A stretch of DNA of 64,000 nucleotides from Hygrophila difformis. Taxonomy: Eukaryota > Streptophyta > Magnoliopsida > Lamiales > Acanthaceae. Positions 55,021 through 64,000 of the stretch are shown one piece after another; within the stretch, counting starts at the first letter, position 1, and each line of letters starts with the position of its first letter. The notes under the pieces are model-generated. The model did not search any database. It worked only from the letters and a program-made list of their open reading frames with translations, and was not told where the DNA came from. Location: contig JAOANR010000006.1 of the NCBI GenBank assembly GCA_030278955.1, forward strand, positions 57,688,915 through 57,752,914, in the 5' to 3' direction. The translations under genes were made by a program, and so were the position numbers.

Positions 55021-55034
55021 TTGTGGCTGTTGGG

Positions 55035-58000
55035 ATGGAAAGTCAGCGGCTTTTTACCAGGTCGTGCAACTATGTGCATCCTACAAAGAGACCAGTAGAA
55101 GGAGAGGATGTTAAAGGAGGTGATCTCGAGGGTGTTATCAAGAAGCATTGTGCGAGTCCCAGAGCAAACTGCGACGATGCTCTGGAGACTAATAGCAGCG
55201 TTGATTTGGGGAGAAGGGACTATAAGGGCACCGGAAGCTGCAGCAAACTGGTAGAAGAAATGGCCTTTGATGATGGAAATACCGGCCGGGAAATCGATGA
55301 GGATCTCCACAGCAGGCAGCTTGCAGTGTATGGACGAGAGACAATGAGGATGCTTTTTGCATCTAATGTTCTTGTGTCTGGGATGAATGGTCTTGGCATT
55401 GAGATTAGTACAGACTTCTTCCTAAAGATGCAGTTTGTATATATGTGTAGAGACTAGTGAATCTAATTGTCATATATTGTGTGAATTAGGAGTTTTAAAT
55501 ATGGAGATAAGTTATGTTGTTGTGGATCTTGTTCAGGTTGTGGCAATGATCTGATATTTCTTATGACCGATTCCCTTTGGAGCTTTTGCCTGTAGGTTGT
55601 GTTAGCTGTGTGCGCCTTAAAATCTGATAGCCACCAGAGTGTTAGTTATGACTTTAGTGAATCTGGGCGATAGGTTGTAACCTGTTGATTAAAAGATCAC
55701 CTTGAGTTCTTGACTTTTTGGTTTAGATTAAGGCATGTAGCACATGTTCGATAATCTGACTTACCACTTAATAACTAAGTTCTTATTCATTAAGCTTCCA
55801 CCATTAAGTTATTTGATTCTGACCAATTATTATTGAATAAAAGGTCCCTTTAGATATATATTTTTGGTATTGTATATTTCATTTTACATTTAGAGTAATT
55901 CAGGTTCAGTCACATTCAGACTTCTATCAGACCCATTTTGTTTCATGACTTCATCAAAGCATCAAACATGACATAAGTCTTTCGTTTTTGGATTGAGTGA
56001 ATAAACTCCATGTTAGGCACTTAGATTTTATAGAATTTCAAATAGTTGCCTTCAATTTGGATTTTATTCAACTCAGCTCTCTTGGTCATTCCTTGTTCTT
56101 TGAGGGACTTTGTTCCAAGACTTTACTGGTTTCGGTTTCTTACAATGGTTGAATCAATAGGGTTTATGGCATGGATTAGATTTATTGAATAAAATGGAAT
56201 AGGGGTCTCATTTGTGAATTTCATGAACACTTGCAGCTAAAAACCTCATTCTAGCTGGTGTGAAATCGGTGACCTTGCATGATGAAGGTGCAGTAGAATT
56301 GGGGGATATGTCCAGTAACTTTGTGTTCTCAGAAAAGGATTTGGGTAAGAACAGGGCACTTGCTTCAGTTCAGAAGTTACAGGAACTCAATAATGCCGTG
56401 GCCGTCTCTACTTTGATCACGAAATTGTCTAAAGAGCAACTTTCTGGTTTCCAGGTATTCTTGTCTTGCCCTAGTGGAATATAACATTCAAATGCAACCA
56501 CAGTTTCAGTAAAGTAAATAATAATATTAATAAAAAAAAAAACTTTGTTTATCCAATCAAAAATCAAAATAGAATTTTATTTTGAAGTGTCATTGCCCAT
56601 TGTAACACTTTCCTTTTATATAGATACCAGTATTGTGGTGAGTTGAAATATCTTTTTGTATTTTCTTGATATCGAATGATGCCATCTGAGCACAATGTGA
56701 GACAAGCCTATGGAGTGTGGTAGTGTTTCCTACATATATGCAGTTATGCATAGCTTCTTGAGATTTTGAAATCTTTCAATGAGATGTGATTAGTGGCCAA
56801 AACTATACATGTTATTCATTTTCTATGTTACTGTGCCTTTGCAAATAGTTATGTGTGTGGGGAAACGGTTCATAAGTTTTTCTCATGGTCCTTTGAGAAA
56901 CAAATTCTAATTCACTTTTATATTCATTTTCTGATGGCATCAAACTCTGTGCAATTACTATGTTTCTTGGAATTGCTTGTATGTATTTCAAATGTTACAC
57001 TTTGACAAATGCTGATAATGTTCATGAATGCAGGCTGTCGTGTTTACTGACATCAACTTAGAGAGGGCAATAGAATTCGATGACTATTGTCACAACATCA
57101 GCCTCCAATTGCTTTCATTAAGACAGAAGTTAGAGGACTTTTTGGAGGTGTATTTTGTGATTTTGGACCTGATTTCATGGTCTCTGATGTTGATGGCGAG
57201 GAGCCTCATACTGGTATAATTGAATCTATCAGCAACGACAACCCTCCTCTTGTGACATGTGTACATGATGAAAGGTTGGAGTTTCAAGATGGAGATCTAG
57301 TTGTCTTCTCTGAAATTCGAGGAATGACAGAGCTCAATGATGGAAAACCGAGAAAGATAAAGAATGCACGCCCATATTCTTTTATGCTCGAGGAAGATAC
57401 CACTAATTTCGGTACATATGAGAGGGGTGGTATTGTGACTCAAGTGAAGCAGGCGAAGGTTTTGAACTTTAAGCCACTGAAGCAAGCAATTCAGGACCCC
57501 GGGGATTTTCTTCTTTCTGATTTCTCCAAGTTTGACAGGCCACAGCTTTTGCATTTAGCATTCCAATCCCTAGATAAGTTTGTATCTGAAAAAGGGCGCT
57601 TCCCAGTAGCTGGTTCTGAAGAGGATGCCCAGAAGTTAGTATCCATCACCACCAACTTGAATGAAACTCTAGGTGAAGCAAAGCTGGATGGTATAAATCC
57701 AAAACTTCTTCGGCACTTTGCTTTTGGTGCCCGGGCTGTGTTAAATCCTATGGCTGCCATGTTCGGTGGCATAGTTGGACAGGAGGTTATCAAGGCATGC
57801 TCTGGGAAGTTTCATCCTCTTTTCCAGGTGAGTATCTTTTTTTCTGTTCCAGATGTGCTATCCATTCTTTATTTCCTGTTTCCTCTTTGTTTCTTCTCGT
57901 TTTGTTGATTGGAGATGGTGATTATTGTTAACATTTGATGTATGTGAAGTTTTCTGATGCATGATGGCTACAAGTTCATCTGGTTGCAGAAGGCAGTGTA

Positions 58001-60419
58001 TTCTTGTATCTATTTGATTCAAGTTTGGTCATCTGTGTTGGCTAAAGAAAGCTGTTTTAATAGTTGACTTGTAGCAAGAGAGTGTTTTCTTTTGTTTTTC
58101 TTCTGATTTGATGCTTTGACATGTGTAAGATGATCTTTTTATTTTCTAGTGCTCCAATCCTATCTCTTTTGTTAATGTAAGGAAAGTATGTGATAGTTCA
58201 TGTTTATGCAATTTATGTACCATAAGGGCATAACTACTAACTTCTCTGCTGTTGTGTTTGTGCAGTTCTTCTACTTTGACTCAATAGAATCGCTGCCTAC
58301 TGAGCCCATAGATCCCAATGATTTGAAACCCGTAAATAGCCGTTATGATGCTCAAATATCTGTGTTTGGGTCAAAGCTTCAGAGAAAAATGGAAGATGCT
58401 AAGATTTTTCTGGTTGGATCTGGTGCTCTTGGTTGTGAGTTCTTGAAAAATTTAGCTCTTATGGGAGTTTCATGTGGAAAAGATGGAAAGTTGACTGTTA
58501 CTGATGATGATGTGATAGAGAAGAGTAATTTAAGTAGGCAATTCCTGTTTCGAGACTGGAACATTGGGCAACCGAAATCCACAGTTGCTGCTGCTGCTGC
58601 TGCATCAATCAACCCTCTTATCCACATAGAGGCCTTGCAGAATCGTGTGAGCGAGGAGACGGAGGATGTTTTTAATGATGCATTTTGGGAGAATCTCAGT
58701 CTTGTTATTAATGCTCTGGACAATGTAGATGCTAGGCTCTATGTCGACCGGAGATGCTTATATTTCCAGAAACCGCTACTTGAGTCCGGTACTTTAGGTG
58801 CCAAATGCAATACACAAATGGTTATTCCTCATCTGACAGAAAATTATGGAGCTTCCCGAGATCCCCCAGAGAAACAGGCACCTATGTGTACCGTACGTTC
58901 CTTCCCACACAATATCGATCATTGCTTGACATGGGCCAGATCTGAATTCGAGGGCTTGCTTGAGAAGACACCTGCTGAAGTAAATGCCTATCTTTCCAAC
59001 CCGACTGAGTATGCATCTGCAATGAGAAACGCTGGGGATGCTCAAGCAAGAGACAATTTGGAACGCGTACTTGAGTGCCTTGATAGTGGGCGTCGTTGTG
59101 TATCATTCCAAGATTGCATTATATGGGCTCGTCTAAAGTAATTTTCTATAGCATTTTGATTTATTCGTTTCTAGTTGTGTTTGGCTACAACGAACTCCAC
59201 TTTCTTAGGAACTCTGATGATTTCATATCATATGAACTAATCTGCTGGCAGGTTTGAAGATTATTTTGTGAACCGGGTAAAGCAGCTGACTTTCACACAT
59301 CCAGAAGATGCTGCTACCAGTACGGGTGCACCATTCTGGTCTGCCCCAAAACGCTTTCCTCGTCCCGTGCAGTTTTCTGCCACCGATTCAAGCCATCTTC
59401 AATTTATTATTGCTGGGTCCGTACTGCGAGCCGAGACATTTGGCATTCCTGTACCTGACTGGGTGAAAGATCATCCTAAGAAATTGGCACAAGCTGTTGA
59501 CAATGTCGTCATAGTTCCTGATTTCCAACCAAAGGAACACGCAAACATCGTCACTGATGAGAAAGCTACTAGTCCTGCAACTGCTTCTGCGGATGATGCT
59601 GCAGTTATTGATGACCTGATTATGAAGCTGGAGCAGTGCCAGAAGGTTCTACCACAAAACTTGAGGATGAAACCAATCCATTTCGAGAAGGTTTGTCTCT
59701 CTTGTCCATTGAAGCCTACGACTGACTTACTTTATCGTACTACCTTTCTGATCAAGATGGATGGATGGATACATTTACTGATCTTTTTTGGATAAGTGTA
59801 GGATGATGATACGAATTACCACATGGACCTGATATCCGGACTTGCTAACATGAGGGCGAGAAATTACGCCATTCCTGAAGTTGATAAGCTGAAAGCCAAA
59901 TTCATTGCTGGAAGAATTATTCCGGCAATTGCAACTTCCACAGCAATGGCCACCGGATTGGTGTGCCTCGAGCTGTATAAAGTGATTGACGGCGGTCACA
60001 AATTAGAAGACTACCGCAGCACGTTTGCGAACCTAGCTCTGCCGTTGTTCTCCATGGCAGAGCCGGTGCCTGCTAAGGTTGTCAGGCATCGAAACTTGAG
60101 CTGGACGGTGTGGGATAGATGGGTCATAAAAAATAATCCTACTTTGAGGGAGCTTCTGCAGTGGCTTGCGGACAAGGGGCTGAATGCCTATAGCATCTCC
60201 TTTGGAAGGTGGTTGCTTTACAATAGCATGTTCCCTGGCCACAAAGAGCGATTGGACGACAAGATATCGGACCGTGTAAGAGATGTGGCGGCCAAGTTTG
60301 AGATTGAGCTGCCATCTTACCGCAACCATGTAGATTTAGATGTTGTTGGATCAGCATGTGAGGATGATGAAGATGGTAGCGACGACGTTGATATACCGAA
60401 GATCTCTGTCTACTTCTGA
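55035..60419 (+). CDS. UBA1: Ubiquitin-activating enzyme E1, with a 1-nt frameshift in exon 3
   Basis: Catalyses ATP-dependent adenylation of ubiquitin and its thioester transfer to E2 enzymes, the entry step of ubiquitination in cytosol and nucleus. Coding exons: 55035-55407, 56237-56454, 57034-57827, 58266-59137, 59252-59690, 59802-60419; all introns are GT..AG. Seen: [19 protein letters not shown] (exon 1), the inactive adenylation half (exons 1-3), the second, active adenylation domain with [19 protein letters not shown] (exon 4), the catalytic Cys at 58887-58889 in [11 protein letters not shown], and the C-terminal ubiquitin-fold domain ending DIPKISVYF (exon 6). The exon sum is 3314 nt, one short of 1105 codons. 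All phases fit except near 57091-57099, where a base is missing after the codons for DDYCH, leading to TAA at 57217-57219. A (GCT)n run in exon 4 encodes seven Ala. Either a sequencing error or a pseudogene. Confidence 0.92.
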
Positions 60420-60750
60420 ACCCTAGCCTGTCCTGATAATGCCTACAACTGTTTGTAAGGCGAGATCTTGATGATACCCTCATTTATTTTAGTGTTCCTC
60501 CTGCTGTCTTATGCTTATGGCTGGCCAACCTTTACTGGAAACTTGAAGTTCCATTTTTATAACTGATAGATAGATATAGCCGAGTCATTCTTGTTTTCTG
60601 TCTGGCTACTGTTACGAAGTTATGAGGCATCATACTTTATCTGCTCCAAAACCAAGTATGAATTTACTGATGATTATTCATCTGCAGCATTTGTTTTTAC
60701 ACTATATTGTGTTGGCCTATTTGACTTGCTCACTAGTCAGTAGTCACTTA
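60420..60750 (+). other. UBA1 3' UTR and flank
   Basis: Ordinary T-rich plant 3' UTR sequence after the stop codon. No clear polyadenylation hexamer stands out. Ends at the TA target site of Stowaway MITE 2. Confidence 0.45.
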
Positions 60751-61024
60751 CTCCCTCCGTCCCATATTTATCTTCTTCGACACTGTAGATACGGAGTTTA
60801 AGAAAGTTGTATTTTATTATTTTCATGTGTACTTTTTGAGGGGTAAATTTGTCTCTTTTTGTCTTGTAGTGCAATTGTTAGTAAAATTAAGGATTGGTTT
60901 TTCTGTAAATATATGGACATGTAGGGACATTTTAGTAAAAAAAAAATTCCCTTTTTGGGGTAGGAAGATAAATGTGGGACGTCCAAAAACGGAAAGTAAG
61001 AAGATAAATATGGGACGGAGGGAG
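60751..61024. mobile_element. Stowaway-type MITE 2
   Basis: 274 bp, CTCCCTCCGTCCCATATTTA... and its inverted copy ...AAATATGGGACGGAGGGAG, flanked by TA at 60749-60750 and 61025-61026. The repeats extend about 30 bp including TATCTTCTT/AAGAAGATA. Confidence 0.88.
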
Positions 61025-61026
61025 TA

Positions 61027-61985
61027 TTATGTTGAGATCATCTTGCTGTTGTTGCATATGTATGTATTTTTAATCTGCCACATACTATTAATTGTCTCAT
61101 GATGCATAACCAATGTTAGTGATCGATGGGAAACTTGCATTAATACTATTATATACTACCATGAATTTTAAGTCATATATATAGAACATGAATGAAATTG
61201 GTGGAGACCGAGTGCATCAATTCAATTGTTGGAGAAAAGTGAATACGGTATTCTAATAAAATTTTAGCCCCCACTTGTTATATCTAAAAAATTAATTACA
61301 AAATTTTTAAATTATTTTTTTGAAGAGCTTTTTTTTTTAAGAAAAAAACTCTTTTTTAAAAAAAAAATTATTTGAGAAACATAATAGGAGTACTACAATA
61401 AAATAAAAAATAAAAAATAAAAAAAACATAAATTTTTATCCGAAAGGTTATCTATCAATAGTCGTAAATATAATCTTTACAAATGAGTAAAAAAAAAAGT
61501 GTATAAAGAAAAGGAAAAAAAACCTAGAACAACTTTCTACATAAAACATAACCCGTATGTTTAGGAAATCGGACCTAAATAATTCGTGCAAATTTTTTTT
61601 AAAAAAACATTGGTTTTTCAAAGTGCTTATCATGACTTCCGGGGGCGACTTTTTATCCAACATTTCGTCTATATCAATTTGTAGAACACTTTAATCCGTT
61701 TTTCCACTAAATTGGCTGGGATTTGAGTGGTATTTAATGTAAGAAAAATTTTAGAGTTTGAATGGAGAAGATAATGGAGGAACAGGGGAAGAATGTGAAT
61801 GTGAGATGAGAATTAAGGTTTAAATATAGTGTATATTTAGTATTTTTTGTGGTGTGAGTTTTGAAATATCGCGATTTATAGGTGCGTATTTTGATTATTT
61901 TCTTTTTATTTTTACATGAGGGTATTTTAGAAAGACCAGAAGCTAATTACGTGCAAATCGTATTTAGTTTTGTGCAAATCCAGTT
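61027..61985. other. AT-rich intergenic DNA
   Basis: Homopolymer A and T tracts (for example 61308-61370, 61430-61520), with no gene, RNA or repeat family that I recognise. Confidence 0.5.
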
Positions 61986-62676
61986 ATTTAACTCAGTGGC
62001 GGATCCATAAACTTTTATTTGGTAGGTCAAGTATCATGAAGAGTGAGCAGCAAACATTAGGAAAAAGATGTATTCAATTAAAATTTTGTTACACTTTTTA
62101 AACTTATAAAAATCGGTATATTTAGAAAATTCATGGAATTCACGTAGAGTTTCTTGATTTTGTATGTTATACAGAATCTGTAGAGTCCATTAAGATTGAT
62201 GGAGTCTAAGTCATTAGGATGTTCAATACATAAATTTTTTTAAGACATTTTAAAATTTGTATTAAATACCTCAAATTTTTTTAAAGACTTGGCGCTTTAT
62301 TTTTTGAATAACATTGACACTCATCTGTCGGCAAAGGTTTGTGCAAGGCCAAGCCACACAAACTACACAAAAAAAAAAGATAAAAGGGAATGATAGAGGC
62401 CGGGTGGGAATCGAACACACTAGGCCAAGTCCACGTCCGCCTCTTTATTGAATAGATCTTCATTGGAGTTATGAAACCCTAAAAATTCACATACATTTAT
62501 AATAAAAACAACCGACATACTATTAAACTCCTACTCAAATTACTAACACTTATCCTAAAATTACCATCTAATTCTTAATTATATCAAAATATTAGTACTA
62601 ATATTTTATTTTTTATTTTTTTTGGTGGGTCAATTGACCCACCTTGACGATTAATAAATCCGCCAATGATTTAACT
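61986..62676. mobile_element. hAT-like MITE with 8-bp TSD, hosting a SINE
   Basis: Element 61994-62668 (675 bp) starts CAGTGGCGGATCC and ends AAATCCGCCAATG, terminal inverted repeats with one mismatch over the first 11 bases. The 8-bp duplication ATTTAACT flanks it at 61986-61993 and 62669-62676. Eight-bp TSDs and CA..TG ends are the mark of hAT elements. It has no transposase. A tRNA-derived SINE sits in its middle (62345-62432). Confidence 0.75.
62345..62432 (-). mobile_element. tRNA-derived SINE copy 3
   Basis: Minus strand shows a box B-like GTTCGATTCCCACCC and TTTGTGTGGC, as in copy 1, with an A/T-run expansion. Nested in the hAT-like MITE. Confidence 0.5.
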
Positions 62677-63191
62677 TATACTTGGAGTGTTTCTTTTTGT
62701 TTTTCTGCTTTTTTAGAATGTCTTTCTTTCTTTTTTTCTTTTTTTTTTAAAAAAAAAGATTTTTAAGTATTAGTTTAGAATGTTGTTATAATGGTCCTTT
62801 CTCCAAAATCCTGAGAGACAGAACATTTCACCCGTCCCCCATGATATTCGGGACTCCATTAGCTTGTATCACTCACATCACATTTATGAATAAATAAAGG
62901 CCTCGGCCCCCCTTTTTCCATTGGGAAAAAATGATTTATGTTAGAATGAGAAATTAATGGAAAAAATTGAAATTTAACTGATGCTAAAGCCTAAAAGTAG
63001 ATTGAGTGTTAACTCTTGAAAAATGAGAAGTTTTTTTAGGAAATAAGTGGTGGGAGCCCATATCACACAAGTTACAAAGGACTGAAAAATAAGAAGTTAA
63101 TATTAATGTTAGATTAATATAATTAATTTAATTTATATAAATAAAAATAAATATTTTCAATATTATTTAATTTTTAATTATATAAGTAATA
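62677..63191. other. AT-rich intergenic DNA
   Basis: Contains only SINE fragment 4 (63048-63081); no gene recognised. Confidence 0.5.
63048..63081 (-). mobile_element. SINE copy 4, 3' fragment
   Basis: GGTGGGAGCCCATATCACAC and AAGTTACAAAGG match, in inverse, the 3' end of copies 1 and 2. The 5' part with the promoter boxes is missing, as in 5'-truncated retrocopies. Confidence 0.5.
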
Positions 63192-63671
63192 CTCCCTCCG
63201 TCCCACGAAATTTTGGCCACTATTCCTTTTAAGGGTGTCCCACGAAATTGGCTACTTTCCATTTTTAGATAAATTAAAATAATATAAGTTTTATTAGAAT
63301 TTTAATTATTCTCAAATCACATTAAAAATGTTCACTTTTACTATTCTGCACAAATTCCAATACACTTTTACTTTTCTACATAAAGTCCCTAATATTTCTT
63401 TAATTCTTAATATTTCAAAATTGATACAAATAAAAATTGTATAAAATATATTATGAAACTACACGATTATACGATTCTAACAAGATCACATTTGAATATT
63501 TTTCTCTAATTATATCATTACATAATATTAAGTCAAAGTTAAACAATAAACAATATCAAAATTCATTAGAATCTTAAACACAAAATGCCTACACCACTTT
63601 AACTATTAAACTTCACTACCTAAATTACCAGGCCCAAAAGAAAGTGGCCACATTTCGCGGGACGGAGGGAG
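63192..63671. mobile_element. Stowaway-type MITE 3
   Basis: 480 bp, CTCCCTCCGTCCCACGAAATTT... and inverse ...CGCGGGACGGAGGGAG, flanked by TA (63190-63191, 63672-63673). Subterminal GGCCACT/AGTGGCC also pair. Longer than MITEs 1 and 2 and with a different interior, so another subfamily. Confidence 0.85.
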
Positions 63672-63673
63672 TA

Positions 63674-64000
63674 TATACATTTATAATAAAATTTTATTAT
63701 AAAAAATTTAAAATATAAGTAAAGAAAATTAATATACTTATAATATTTTTAATTGTTAATTATATAATTAATTGATACTAAAACAATACGTTAAATTTCT
63801 TTAATTACGCAAATAATTTAAATTTATAAAATACTAATATTTCTTAGAAAAATAAATATCATTATACTCTTGTCATCCAAAGTAAAATCAACAAAGCATT
63901 CATTATACTTTCTCTGTCAGTAAACAACCCTAAAACAAATACCGAAATTAAAATGCAGAAAGTAATAAGTCATGAACAAGTTGATTTGGTGACCCAGTTC
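63674..64000. other. AT-rich DNA, possibly the edge of another Copia LTR
   Basis: The last 60 bases (GCAGAAAGTAATAAG...TTGATTTGGTGACCCAGTTC) resemble the R-region of the Copia LTR at 3140-3200 (GCAGCGGAAAGTAAATAAAC...GTTTGTTGACCCAGTTCGG). The window ends before this can be decided. Confidence 0.35.

Noticed and set aside
1..64000. CRISPR arrays, tRNA or rRNA genes, bacterial operons
   Set aside because: No spaced direct-repeat arrays, no cloverleaf with both promoter boxes outside SINEs, no rRNA core sequence; the window is plant nuclear DNA.

Overview
This is a eukaryotic, plant nuclear window. It has one intron-bearing host gene with GT..AG splice sites and five families of plant transposable elements: Ty1/Copia, Ty3/Gypsy, a tRNA-derived SINE, Stowaway MITEs and a hAT-like MITE. 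It also holds an endogenous plant pararetrovirus (Caulimoviridae). A flowering plant, probably a eudicot, is the best reading; I cannot name the species.

Layout. 1-14490: 3' end and long LTR of a Tat/Athila-type Gypsy element. The LTR is full of AATTCGGTC palindromes and is split by a Sirevirus-like Copia element (3047-13186, minus strand, TSD GTATG). The Copia carries an intact 790-residue extra ORF behind a broken pol. 14491-19604: AT-rich sequence with a minus-strand LTR that has a tRNA-Asp primer site, two SINE copies and a Stowaway MITE. 19605-54262: about 7 kb of pararetrovirus in minus orientation, cut into three parts by two large Gypsy elements. The first, G1 (20236-38143, minus, TSD ATGTT), is a Tekay-like chromovirus. 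Each of its LTRs has been hit by a relative: G2 (20619-24762, plus, TSD AAACG, gag remnant only) in the left LTR and solo LTR G3 (34810-37401, TSD CTAGG) in the right one. The second, G4 (40696-50408, plus, TSD CTAAC), has lost gag and most of pol. It carries instead an antisense, apparently spliced gene of about 445 codons. 54263-60700: promoter, six coding exons and 3' UTR of a ubiquitin-activating enzyme E1 (UBA1). All splice phases agree except for one missing nucleotide in exon 3. 60700-64000: MITE- and SINE-rich intergenic DNA.

Order of events, read from target-site duplications: the pararetrovirus arrived first, ending about 285 bp upstream of the UBA1 TATA box. G1 and G4 then entered it, and G2 and G3 entered the LTRs of G1.

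Most unusual: the third ORF of the Copia element and the antisense gene of G4 look like members of the same family (the 'putative plant transposon protein' type). They ride in two unrelated retrotransposon superfamilies, in opposite orientation to their carriers' genes in one case and in the same orientation in the other.
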